A stretch of DNA of 64,000 nucleotides, taken from Pseudomonas sp. CCC3.1 (GTDB lineage: Bacteria > Pseudomonadota > Gammaproteobacteria > Pseudomonadales > Pseudomonadaceae). Position 1 is the stretch's first letter. Every line of letters begins with the position of its first letter. Location of the stretch: the NCBI RefSeq assembly GCF_034347405.1, contig NZ_CP133778.1, positions 5,678,501 through 5,742,500 of the forward strand, written 5' to 3'. The notes beneath the pieces are model-generated. The model ran no database searches. It saw only the letters and a list, made by a program, of their open reading frames with translations, and was not told the DNA's origin. The position numbers and the translations under genes are program-made. Positions 25,102 to 33,167 of the stretch are shown piece by piece.

Positions 25102-25191
25102 TCAGGGACACATCTTTACCCGGTACAGCCTTCGTTTAGCGTAGGCGTTGGTACAGGTTGCGATGATTTGATCTGCAACGTGCTTGGACAC
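25102..25191 (-). other. Possible remnant or small ORF between antiporter and MAPEG genes
   Basis: In the 321-base gap, the minus strand can encode 29 residues from a GTG at 25191 (VSKHVADQIIATCTNAYAKR...) ending at 25102. The composition looks protein-like, but no ribosome-binding site or family is evident. It may be a gene remnant. The rest of the gap must hold the promoters of the two flanking divergent genes. Confidence 0.2.
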
Positions 25192-25348
25192 GCCCCCGGC
25201 GCAAAAGATCGCTGGAAGTTTAGAGGGGTGCTGTTACAACTAAGAGAGCGCTAGTAGAGCCAAGAACCTTTTGCTGGCTCGAGGCTCTTAGCCTGTGGAC
25301 GGGTGCTGATCGGCATGCTCGTGATGAAACTCTAAAAAGGAAATTCCA

Positions 25349-25735
25349 ATGACGGTTGCCTTCTGGTGTGTACTGATTGCCCTGTGTTTGCCGTACGTGT
25401 GTACCGGCATTGCCAAGTTCAGCCAAGGCAAGTTCGGGCCTCGGCAAAACCACGATCCGCGTGCGTTTCTCGACACGCTGGAGGGGTTTGCCAAACGTGC
25501 GCACAACGCCCAGCTCAATAGCTTTGAAGTGACCCCGGCGTTTGCGGCGGCGGTGATCATTGCCGACATCGTAGGCAACGCCCAGCCTGTGACGATCGAC
25601 GTGCTGGCCGTGCTGTTCATCACCAGTCGCCTGCTGTACATCATCTGCTACCTGGCCGACTGGGCGCTGATGCGTTCGATTGTGTGGTTTATCGGCATGG
25701 GGCTGATCGTCAGCTTCTTCTTTGTGTCGATGTAA
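25349..25735 (+). CDS. MAPEG family membrane protein
   Basis: A 128-residue inner-membrane protein with four hydrophobic helices and the MAPEG-type sequence RAHNAQLNSFEVTPAFAAAVI (arginine, asparagine and glutamate after the first loop). Eukaryotic members are glutathione transferases or leukotriene synthases; the bacterial role is unknown. The ATG at 25349 follows AAAAGGAAA at good spacing. First complete core gene right of the island. Confidence 0.9.
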   Translation: MTVAFWCVLIALCLPYVCTGIAKFSQGKFGPRQNHDPRAFLDTLEGFAKRAHNAQLNSFEVTPAFAAAVIIADIVGNAQPVTIDVLAVLFITSRLLYIICYLADWALMRSIVWFIGMGLIVSFFFVSM

Positions 25736-25747
25736 ATCCAAGCCCGC

Positions 25748-25780
25748 GTAATCGCTGCCGCAGGCTGCGGCAGCGATTAC
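25748..25780. terminator. Perfect 16-bp palindrome between MAPEG gene and queC
   Basis: GTAATCGCTGCCGCAG (25748-25763) and its exact reverse complement (25765-25780) are separated by one base. It lies between two genes whose ends face each other and shares its core (CGCTGCCG...CGGCAGCG) with the repeat after tkt at 35173-35249. It is probably a repeat unit acting as a bidirectional transcript end. Confidence 0.6.
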
Positions 25781-25835
25781 ACGTTGTTTGCCTGCCACAC
25801 ACCGAACGTGTTGATAGCGCACAAGGGGCGGGGTG

Positions 25836-26537
25836 TTATGCGGGTTTTTGCAGCTTGCTCCGCAAGTTTTGGCGCACTTCAGCGGTGTTGCTCAGGTAGT
25901 CGGTCAACCCTTTCGAGCGCAGACTGCACGCCGCACAATGGCCGCATCCCGCGCCTTTCAGGCCGTTATAGCAAGTCAGTGTCTGGTCGCGAATCAAGTC
26001 CAATTGGTGGTGCTCGTCAGCCAGCGCCCACACTTCGGCTTTGTTAAGCCACATCAATGGCGTTTCGATGCGCACGTCGTAGGCCATGCCCAAGGTAATC
26101 GCCTGGTTAAGCGACTTCACGAACTCATTGCGGCAGTCCGGGTAACCCGAGAAGTCGGTTTCGCACACGCCAGTAATGACGGTTTTGGCCTGTACCTGAT
26201 AGGCGTAGATAGAGGCCAGTGTCAGAAATAAAATATTGCGCCCCGGCACGAATGTATTCGGCAAACCGGTTTCAGGATCAGAGGCGTCGGGCACTGCAAT
26301 GTCGTCTCGGGTCAGGCTGCTGACCGTCAATTGATTAAGCAAGGACGCATCCAGGACGGTGTGCTTTGTGGCACCCAGTTGCTTGGAAAGGGTTTGCGCC
26401 ACCTCAATCTCTGCTCGATGGCGTTGGCCATAGTCAAAGGTGATGCAGTGCACTTCGTCATAGAGGGGCAGCGCCTGCACTAAACAGGTGGTTGAGTCTT
26501 GTCCGCCACTGAAAACGATAACCGCTTTTTTATTCAT
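25836..26537 (-). CDS. queC: 7-cyano-7-deazaguanine synthase QueC
   Basis: A 233-residue ATP-dependent enzyme that converts 7-carboxy-7-deazaguanine to preQ0 in queuosine synthesis. The PP-loop VFSGGQDSTTC is at residues 7-17, and the zinc-binding cysteines are in CYNGLKGAGCGHCAAC near the C terminus. The start is the ATG at 26537 (MNKKAVIVFSGG); the open frame extends 19 codons further without family similarity. Confidence 0.96.
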   Translation of the reverse strand: MNKKAVIVFSGGQDSTTCLVQALPLYDEVHCITFDYGQRHRAEIEVAQTLSKQLGATKHTVLDASLLNQLTVSSLTRDDIAVPDASDPETGLPNTFVPGRNILFLTLASIYAYQVQAKTVITGVCETDFSGYPDCRNEFVKSLNQAITLGMAYDVRIETPLMWLNKAEVWALADEHHQLDLIRDQTLTCYNGLKGAGCGHCAACSLRSKGLTDYLSNTAEVRQNLRSKLQKPA

Positions 26538-26631
26538 GTTTTCTGCCTGATTAAAAATGCGCAGAGAGGTTTCTGCGCTGACAAAGGAGCTCAAAAGATT
26601 GCGGCCTGCGCAGCTCGGGGTTGTGCGGTGC

Positions 26632-27774
26632 TCACTGCGGCAACGCAGCGCCTTTTGGCCACAGCAGCCAGATATTGCCTTTCTGCTTCATGTCGCCAGC
26701 AATTTGTCCGGCCTGGGGACCGGTACCCACGAAGAAGTCGGCACGCACTTCGCCAGCAATTGCGCCGCCAGTGTCTTGCGCGGCAACCGGGCGCACGATG
26801 GGTTGGCCATCTGCCTGGGTCGTCGATAACCACAGCAGGCTGCCCAGCGGGATGATCTTGCGATCCACGGCCACGCTGTAGCCCGGCGTCAGCGGCACGT
26901 TCAGCGAGCCGCGCGGGCCTTCGTTGCTGTCAGGGTTCTGGGTGAAAAACACATAGCTTGGGTTGCTGGCCAGCAGCTCGTGCACGCGTTCGGGGTGAGC
27001 CACCGCCCACGCGTGGATGGTACCCATGGTCACGTCTTCTTTTTTCAGTTCGCCCTGTTCAACCAACCAGCGGCCAATAGGTTTGTAGGGGTGGCCGTTC
27101 TGGTCCGCGTAGCCAATGCGCAGTTGGCGGCCAGTGTCGAGTTGCACGCGGCCAGAACCCTGGATTTGCAAAAACTGGAGGTCCATCGGGTCGGTCAACC
27201 AGGCCAGCACCGGGGCATTCAAGCCTTTGCTGTTGATGGTTTCTGCTGTGTCGTAAGGCTTGAGCACGCGGCCTTCAAGGCGTCCGCGCAGGCGCTTGCC
27301 TTTGAGTTCAGGGTAAATGCTGTCCAGGTTCACCACGATCAGGTCGGACGGTACGCCGTAAATGGGCACGTTGGCGGTAGCGGTCGGTTTCAGGCTGCCG
27401 GGGTAAACCGGTTCGTAATAGCCGGTGATCAAGCCGTCGCTGCTGCCTTCGGCCGAGCGCAAGCTGTACACGTCGAGGTGGGTTTGCAGAAAACTGCTGA
27501 TCTCGGCCACGCTCGGGTTGGCAGGCAAACTGGCAGCAGCGCTGCAAAGGGTGCCCCAGTTCGGGTCGGCCTTGAGTCGGGTGCACGCACTGCGCCAGGA
27601 GGCGAAGCCGCTTTGCAAATCGGTGCCGGTGACTTCGGGCAGCGCGCTCCAATCGGCCTTGATGTAGGTGGTATGAGGTTCGGGCTTTGCGTTGTCTTTG
27701 TCGGTGCCATTGCAACCAGCCAGCAGCATGACAACGGGTAACGCCCAGGCCAACGGCTTGAAAAGTGATCTCAT
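26632..27774 (-). CDS. mltA: Membrane-bound lytic murein transglycosylase A
   Basis: A 380-residue lipoprotein that cleaves peptidoglycan glycan strands at the inner face of the outer membrane. A signal peptide with lipobox LLAGC lies at the N terminus (MRSLFKPLAWALPVVMLLAG). The MltA barrel sequence ITGYYEPVYPGS is followed by the 3D domain with VAAQDTGGAIAGEVRADFFVG, which holds the catalytic aspartates. I choose the ATG at 27774, where the signal peptide begins. Confidence 0.95.
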   Translation of the reverse strand: MRSLFKPLAWALPVVMLLAGCNGTDKDNAKPEPHTTYIKADWSALPEVTGTDLQSGFASWRSACTRLKADPNWGTLCSAAASLPANPSVAEISSFLQTHLDVYSLRSAEGSSDGLITGYYEPVYPGSLKPTATANVPIYGVPSDLIVVNLDSIYPELKGKRLRGRLEGRVLKPYDTAETINSKGLNAPVLAWLTDPMDLQFLQIQGSGRVQLDTGRQLRIGYADQNGHPYKPIGRWLVEQGELKKEDVTMGTIHAWAVAHPERVHELLASNPSYVFFTQNPDSNEGPRGSLNVPLTPGYSVAVDRKIIPLGSLLWLSTTQADGQPIVRPVAAQDTGGAIAGEVRADFFVGTGPQAGQIAGDMKQKGNIWLLWPKGAALPQ

Positions 27775-27902
27775 CAACGGTGTTCCTTCAAGGTTGCCGA
27801 GGTCAACTGACCTTTCAGGCAATCCATATACTTAATAGGGGTATTGGTCTTTACGCGTGACACGGGGATACTGGCGGCCGTTTTCCGTGACGTGAAGCCA
27901 CC

Positions 27903-28352
27903 ATGACTGTTAAACACTGTTTCGTCGTATTGCTGGCCTGCCTGACGCTCTCGGCGTGTGGTGGCGTTGACCCCGATTCACCGCTGGGTCAGCGTAAAGC
28001 GATTTTCAAGCAAATGCTCAAGACCAGCGAAGAGCTAGGCGGCATGTTGCGTGGCCGGGTTCCGTTCGATGGCCCGCGCTTTGCCGAAGCCGCTGTGCAA
28101 CTGGATGCGTTGGCTCACGAGCCCTGGAAGCATTTTCCTCAGGTCAAAGAGTCGGAACAAACCAGCGCCACGGATGCCGTTTGGCAAAATCAGGCGCGTT
28201 TTCAGGCATTGGCGCGCGAGTTGGAAGCCGCGACGGGCGAGTTGGTGATCGCCAGTCAGGTACAACCGTACCAGGCCAGCAACCTGGCGCCAGCGGTGCA
28301 GAAAGTCGAAGACACGTGCAGCGCTTGCCACAAGGCATTCAGGAATCATTGA
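27903..28352 (+). CDS. Cytochrome c', lipid-anchored
   Basis: A 149-residue c'-type cytochrome. The haem-binding CSACH is at residues 139-143, close to the C terminus as in this four-helix family. The N-terminal signal ends in LSACGG, a lipobox, so the protein is probably a periplasmic lipoprotein. Family members bind NO or transfer electrons. It is a single gene converging with the DUF1090 gene across a repeat element. Confidence 0.88.
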   Translation: MTVKHCFVVLLACLTLSACGGVDPDSPLGQRKAIFKQMLKTSEELGGMLRGRVPFDGPRFAEAAVQLDALAHEPWKHFPQVKESEQTSATDAVWQNQARFQALARELEAATGELVIASQVQPYQASNLAPAVQKVEDTCSACHKAFRNH

Positions 28353-28353
28353 G

Positions 28354-28411
28354 CCTGTAGGAGCGAGCTTGCCTCGCGATCTTTTGATCTTTAACAGATC
28401 GCGAGGCAGGG
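28354..28411. repeat. REP-type palindromic element (asymmetric copy)
   Basis: GTAGGAGCGAGC at the left, then TTGCCTCGCGATC, and GATCGCGAGGCA at the right without the outer arm. It sits between the facing ends of the cytochrome c' and DUF1090 genes. Confidence 0.85.
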
Positions 28412-28423
28412 GGACTCAGTGGC

Positions 28424-28819
28424 TTACTTGTCCAACTGATCCAGCGCTTCTTGCAGTTCTTTGCGCGACTCAGCGAGCTTGGTTTTACGCTTGTCGATTT
28501 TTTCCGGATCGCCTTTCTTCATGGCTTTATCCAAGTCTGCCTGGCGTTTGCTGACTTCATGCTTGGCATCCAGCACTTTGTTTTCGCGTTCTTTCTTCAG
28601 GCCCGCCTCGGTGCAGTTCGCATTCACTTCGCTCAGGGCTTTTTCCAGACCCGCGACTTGGTTGCTGTTGCCGTGGGCACGCGCTTGCTCAAGTTGCAGG
28701 GTGATGGCGTGCTTCTTGGCGGCGCAGCCCGTTGGTTCCGGTGCTTGATCAGCGGCCATCAAAGGGGCGGCCAGCAGGCCACACACAGTCAACAGGACGA
28801 GGGGTGAAAAACGTTTCAT
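28424..28819 (-). CDS. DUF1090 family periplasmic protein
   Basis: A 131-residue secreted protein. A signal peptide ending at LMAA-DQ is followed by GCAAKKHAI and a long, charged, helical region (residues about 45-131) rich in Lys, Glu and Ala with heptad-like spacing. This is the layout of the DUF1090 (YqjC-like) family; function unknown. The start is the ATG at 28819 where the signal peptide begins. Confidence 0.87.
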   Translation of the reverse strand: MKRFSPLVLLTVCGLLAAPLMAADQAPEPTGCAAKKHAITLQLEQARAHGNSNQVAGLEKALSEVNANCTEAGLKKERENKVLDAKHEVSKRQADLDKAMKKGDPEKIDKRKTKLAESRKELQEALDQLDK

Positions 28820-28950
28820 AAAAGGCTCCATGACTAAAAGTGACAATAAACACAATTTGAATAAACCGATGCGCAGCATACGCCTCGGGTAAAGGTGCGG
28901 GTGCGGTCTCTAATCGAAACCGGCAATCCCGGCAGCACGTAATTCTTCAC

Positions 28951-30549
28951 TTAACGCGTGTACATTCGGTTCACGAAAAAAACACTCAGTTGCGCGGCAC
29001 GCCGGGCGCCGATGCCGGAGTAGGTCTGCCAGGCCTGCTCGTCGCGTGCAACCAGCGCCTGCCATGACTGCCCCAGCGGTGCATCACCCGTGGGCGGCAG
29101 CCCGAGGGCTTTGACCCAACGCTCAAACGGTTGTTGCCGCGCACTGTGCAAGCTTGCGAGCAAACGCTCGCTGCTGCGTTCACCGAAGCCAGCAATGTTA
29201 GCAAGCTGAGCGCTGTCCAGGGTCATCCAATCAAGCAGGTGAGTTATGCGTCCCGCATTAACCAGCGTTTTCCAGGTGCCGGGCCCGGTGAATGGCAGCG
29301 CCAGCCCTTGTTTGCCGCTGAGCCAATTAAGGCGTGCCAAAAACTGGCTTTCGCATCCCGGTGTCGCCTGCCAGCAGCTTAGAGCATGGAAGTTATGGGG
29401 GTTGGGTGTTTTGACTTCAACGCGCTCGCTGGCGCGCAACGCCACGCTGTCCAGCCGTGGAATGGTCATGCCCGCCAGGCTGATGGCAACGTGATCACCG
29501 GGGCGAATATCCAGGCTTTGCCAGCGCTGTAACGAACCTGCGCTGATGCGTTTGATGGTGCGGTCGTCCAGACGAACCGGGGTCAGTTCCAGCATGGGCG
29601 TGATGCGCCCAGTGCGGCCAATATTGAACGTTACTTTGCGCACTTCACTCAACGCCTGGGCATGCGGGTATTTCCACGCGGCCGCCCAGTTGGGCGGTTT
29701 GGCCTGCCAGCGTTCTGCCGCCGGGCGCTGGCTTTGGCGCAATACCACGCCGTCACTGGCGAAGGGCAGCGGGTTGTTATACCAATGCTCGCGCCAGTGT
29801 CGGGCATGATCGAGGTGTTCGATGGGCTGGCTGTAGGTGTGGCTGTCGGTGAAGCCCAGCGCGCTCAATTGCGCGATACGTTCGGCTTGCGCTGTTGGGC
29901 CTTGGGGCCAGTCCCACACAAATAACCCGATGCCCTGGCCTTGTTCGGGGCTCAATTCATGCCGTGCCATCAACCCGGCCACGGTGCTGCGCGCATTGAC
30001 GCTGCCGGCCTTGGCTTGAATGTGACCAGGCAAGCGCCAATACAGTTCGCCTTGCAGCAACCTGTCCACAGGCTTCGACAGTTGTTGGGGGATGGCCTTG
30101 ATGGCACGCGCCGAGCGGGTCCAGTCCTGCCCCGCTTGCCCGTCGCCCCGGCTGATGACGTGCTGCAATTGGCCCTGTTTATAGATCAGCGTGACCGCCA
30201 CGCCATCGACCTTGGGCTGAATCCACAGGTCTTGGCGGCCCTTGATCCACTCTTTAACGGCAGGTTCATCTGCCAGTTTGGCCAAGCCTGTCTGGGCCAC
30301 AGGGTGCGCGACGGGGCCGCTTGCGGTCTGTAGCGGATTGTCCACGCCAAGGCACTGTTCTAGACGACTGCGTGACTGGTCGTACACCGCGTCGCTGACT
30401 AATGACACCCCCAAGCGGTGGTAGCTGTCGTCCCAGACCTTGAGTTGCTGGCGCAGTGCCTGAGCGTCAGTGCAGGTGTTGGCGAGTGAGTTGGAGCTGA
30501 GAAAAGCGAGCAAAAGCCCACTGAAAAGGCGGAGTGTGGCCAGCATCAT
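28951..30549 (-). CDS. ligB: NAD-dependent DNA ligase LigB, C terminus altered by one-base frameshift
   Basis: A 532-codon frame for LigB, with a signal-like hydrophobic N terminus, adenylation lysine Lys113 in WIQPKVDGVA, an OB-fold (GRTGRITPMLELTPV) and a helix-hairpin-helix region (ANIAGFGERS, SGIGARRAAQL). After QLSVFF it ends VNRMYTR. Adding one A to the run of seven A at 28976-28982 (plus strand) restores a longer frame that reads FFREPNVHALSEELRAAGIAGFD and stops at 28910, the usual LigB ending and a total of 546 residues. The deletion may be real or a sequencing error; only the last ~20 residues are affected. Confidence 0.92.
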   Translation of the reverse strand: MMLATLRLFSGLLLAFLSSNSLANTCTDAQALRQQLKVWDDSYHRLGVSLVSDAVYDQSRSRLEQCLGVDNPLQTASGPVAHPVAQTGLAKLADEPAVKEWIKGRQDLWIQPKVDGVAVTLIYKQGQLQHVISRGDGQAGQDWTRSARAIKAIPQQLSKPVDRLLQGELYWRLPGHIQAKAGSVNARSTVAGLMARHELSPEQGQGIGLFVWDWPQGPTAQAERIAQLSALGFTDSHTYSQPIEHLDHARHWREHWYNNPLPFASDGVVLRQSQRPAAERWQAKPPNWAAAWKYPHAQALSEVRKVTFNIGRTGRITPMLELTPVRLDDRTIKRISAGSLQRWQSLDIRPGDHVAISLAGMTIPRLDSVALRASERVEVKTPNPHNFHALSCWQATPGCESQFLARLNWLSGKQGLALPFTGPGTWKTLVNAGRITHLLDWMTLDSAQLANIAGFGERSSERLLASLHSARQQPFERWVKALGLPPTGDAPLGQSWQALVARDEQAWQTYSGIGARRAAQLSVFFVNRMYTR

Positions 30550-30650
30550 GAGCGTCCTTGCCCGGAGTGAATGCTTAAGGCTAGTGGACGGTTGTCAACG
30601 CGTACGGGCAGAGGATTGCCGCGTGTTTCGGTGCCTGCCGACAGCCACAA

Positions 30651-30684
30651 AAAAGCCCCGAACAGTCACCTGTCCGGGGCTTTG
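30651..30684 (-). terminator. Rho-independent terminator of metK
   Basis: Read on the minus strand, AAAGCCCCGGACAG and CTGTTCGGGGCTTTTTT form a strong GC-rich stem with a short loop followed by a T run, about 17 bases after the metK stop. Confidence 0.9.
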
Positions 30685-30700
30685 GGTGCAGCAGGCTTAC

Positions 30701-31891
30701 TTACAAACCAGCGGCAGTGCGCAGCTCTTCAGCGCGGTCGGTACGCTCCCACGTGAACGTGGTGAAGGTATCGTCGCCAACCGTTTTGGTCTGCGGGGTG
30801 CGGCCGAAGTGGCCGTATGCTGCAGTTTCCTGGTACATCGGGTGCAGCAGATCAAGCATCTTGGTGATGGCGTATGGACGCAGGTCGAACACCTCACGCA
30901 CCAGCTTGATGATCTTGTCGTCGGAGATTTTGCCAGTGCCGAAGGTGTTCAACGAAATCGAAGTCGGTTGAGCGACGCCGATTGCGTAGGAAACCTGGAT
31001 CTCGCAACGCTCAGCCAAGCCGGCAGCCACGATGTTCTTGGCCACGTAACGACCGGCGTAAGCTGCCGAACGGTCAACCTTGGATGGATCTTTACCCGAG
31101 AACGCGCCGCCGCCGTGACGGGCCATGCCGCCGTAGGTGTCCACGATGATCTTGCGACCGGTCAGGCCGCAGTCGCCCACCGGGCCACCGATGATGAACT
31201 GGCCAGTCGGGTTGATGTGGAACTGGGTGTCTTTGTGCAGCAGATCAGCAGGCAGCACGTGCTTGACGATCAGCTCCATCACGCCTTCGCGCAGGTCTTT
31301 GTTCGAGACTTCCGGGTTGTGCTGGGTCGACAGCACGATGGCGTCGATGGCGACAACCTTGCCGTCTTCGTAACGGCAGGTCACTTGCGACTTGGCGTCC
31401 GGGCGCAGCCAAGGCAGCAGGCCGGATTTGCGGGCTTCAGCCTGACGCTGCACCAGTTGGTGCGAGAACGTGATCGGGGCAGGCATCAGCACGTCAGTTT
31501 CGTTGCTGGCGTAGCCGAACATCAGGCCCTGGTCGCCAGCGCCCTGATCTTCAGGCTTGGCACGGTCAACACCTTGGTTGATGTCTGGGGACTGCTTGCC
31601 GATGATGTTCATCACGCCGCAGGTCGCGCCATCGAAGCCGACGTCCGAGCTGGTGTAACCAATATCGGTGATCACGTCGCGAACGATCTGTTCCAGGTCA
31701 ACCCAGGCCGAAGTGGTCACTTCGCCCGCGATGATTGCTACGCCGGTTTTCACCAGAGTTTCGCAGGCCACACGGGCGTGCTTGTCTTCAGCAATGATGG
31801 CGTCCAGCACCGCATCAGAAATCTGGTCGGCGATTTTGTCCGGATGCCCTTCAGACACGGACTCGGAGGTGAAAAGGGAGTATTCGCTCAT
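30701..31891 (-). CDS. metK: S-adenosylmethionine synthetase
   Basis: A 396-residue enzyme making SAM from methionine and ATP. Signatures are SVSEGHPDKIADQISDAVLD at the N terminus, GAGDQGLMFGYA in the middle (ATP-binding GAGDQG) and GGGAFSGKDPSKVDRS (phosphate-binding). It starts 19 bases after the end of a SahR-like regulator gene on the same strand, so the two form an operon. A strong terminator follows. Confidence 0.98.
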   Translation of the reverse strand: MSEYSLFTSESVSEGHPDKIADQISDAVLDAIIAEDKHARVACETLVKTGVAIIAGEVTTSAWVDLEQIVRDVITDIGYTSSDVGFDGATCGVMNIIGKQSPDINQGVDRAKPEDQGAGDQGLMFGYASNETDVLMPAPITFSHQLVQRQAEARKSGLLPWLRPDAKSQVTCRYEDGKVVAIDAIVLSTQHNPEVSNKDLREGVMELIVKHVLPADLLHKDTQFHINPTGQFIIGGPVGDCGLTGRKIIVDTYGGMARHGGGAFSGKDPSKVDRSAAYAGRYVAKNIVAAGLAERCEIQVSYAIGVAQPTSISLNTFGTGKISDDKIIKLVREVFDLRPYAITKMLDLLHPMYQETAAYGHFGRTPQTKTVGDDTFTTFTWERTDRAEELRTAAGL

Positions 31892-31910
31892 CTCGACGGT
31901 TTCCTAATAA

Positions 31911-32906
31911 TTACCGATGGTGAGTGTCGCCAGCCGGCCGCTGAAAGTGGCGGACCTGAATCTGGAAACCATTACGTAAGCCTACATAGAGGCTGTCCCC
32001 GGGAACGAGTCCCGCAGCGGTGGCCCAATGGGCCAGATCATCGTGTTCAAAACCAAGCCACAAATCACCGCAAGCCTCGCGGGCCCACGCCTGATTATGG
32101 CTACACAACTCTGTTACCAGCAGGCTACCGCCAGGTTGCAGCAAGGTGGCCAGTTGCCTGAGTGCTTCAGCCGGTGCCGCGAAATGGTGCAAGACCATGT
32201 TCACTACCACGCAATCGGCCTGGATCTGCGTACCGTGCAGCGCGTCGGCCAGCAGCAGGCTGACGTTGTTCAGTGACTCGCGTTCACAGAGCTGGCGGGC
32301 CAGTTCAAGCATCACCGAGCTGTTGTCCAGCGCCGTGACCTGTTGGAAGCGGCGGGCCAGGTCGGGCAAGAAACTGCCATCGCCGGGGCCGACTTCCAGG
32401 GCCGTGGCCGCTGGGCTAAAGCTCTGTTTGTCGAGCAGCGCCAAGACGCTGTCACGATACTGTGGCAAGCCAGCGATCAAATCCTGTTGAGCGCGAAATT
32501 TCTCGGCAATACGCGAGAAAAAGTCCTGACTGGCCGCTGCCCGGTGTCCATGTACGGCACTGATGCGCGCTTGCACGTCGGCAGGCAAGGTCAGGTTATC
32601 GACCTCTTCCAGCAACGCAGCATGCAACTTGCCGCCCAGCAGCTCGGTGTGGGGCAAGGCCCGACGATAAAAAATGGCATTGCCTTCACGACGCGTCGCT
32701 ACCAGTTGTGCCTGGGACAACACCTTGAGGTGATGGCTCATGCCTGACTGGCCGGTAGCGAAAATGTGCGTCAGCTCCAGCACTCCAAATGAATCGTTGG
32801 CCAACGCGCGCAGCACATTGAGTCGCAGCGGGTCGCCTCCAGCCTTGCACAGGGCAGAGAGCTCGTCGCAATCGTCATGGCGGATTGAAGGCACGCGTAA
32901 GTTCAT
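31911..32906 (-). CDS. ArsR-family regulator fused to SAM-dependent methyltransferase domain (SahR-like)
   Basis: A 331-residue two-domain protein. Residues about 1-100 are an ArsR-type winged helix (LRLNVLRALANDSFGVLELTHIFATGQSGMSHHLKVLSQA). The rest is a class I methyltransferase fold with ALEVGPGDGSFLPDLA as SAM-binding motif I. It lacks the metal-binding cysteine pattern of ArsR. Regulators of this type next to metK have been described as SahR, which senses S-adenosylhomocysteine and controls the methionine cycle. A perfect palindrome 40 bases upstream is its likely operator. It corresponds in position to the gene between metK and tkt in other Pseudomonas. Confidence 0.87.
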   Translation of the reverse strand: MNLRVPSIRHDDCDELSALCKAGGDPLRLNVLRALANDSFGVLELTHIFATGQSGMSHHLKVLSQAQLVATRREGNAIFYRRALPHTELLGGKLHAALLEEVDNLTLPADVQARISAVHGHRAAASQDFFSRIAEKFRAQQDLIAGLPQYRDSVLALLDKQSFSPAATALEVGPGDGSFLPDLARRFQQVTALDNSSVMLELARQLCERESLNNVSLLLADALHGTQIQADCVVVNMVLHHFAAPAEALRQLATLLQPGGSLLVTELCSHNQAWAREACGDLWLGFEHDDLAHWATAAGLVPGDSLYVGLRNGFQIQVRHFQRPAGDTHHR

Positions 32907-32945
32907 GGGGCCGCAGTCTAGTTACCCGCCTCACGCCCCGCAAGT

Positions 32946-32971
32946 TCAATATCAAAACTTTTTGATATTGA
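32946..32971. promoter_or_regulatory. Palindromic operator of the SahR-like/metK operon
   Basis: TCAATATCAAAA (32946-32957) and its exact reverse complement (32960-32971) are separated by two bases. The site lies 40 bases upstream of the regulator start on the minus strand and about 200 bases from tkt on the other side. Its AT-rich ATATCA...TGATAT form agrees with what is known of ArsR-family methionine-cycle regulators. Confidence 0.8.
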
Positions 32972-33167
32972 TTGATGGCCGGCACGTTTGTCGGGCCATC
33001 TGTGCTGATTAACGAAATGAAATGTCCGATCTTCAACAGGTTGAACGGTTAAGCGCAGGAAAAATGCTTCAAGCGACTATCTGTCATTGCCCCGAGGGCA
33101 GTGCGTGAGGGAAAATGCTCGCCTTTTTTCCGTTTCGATTTAACTTTCAATACCCAGGAGAACAGCG

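Noticed and set aside
30470..32161. 563-codon plus-strand frame opposite ligB and metK
   Set aside because: Antisense to metK, a certain gene; long open antisense frames are expected from its codon bias and the product resembles no family.
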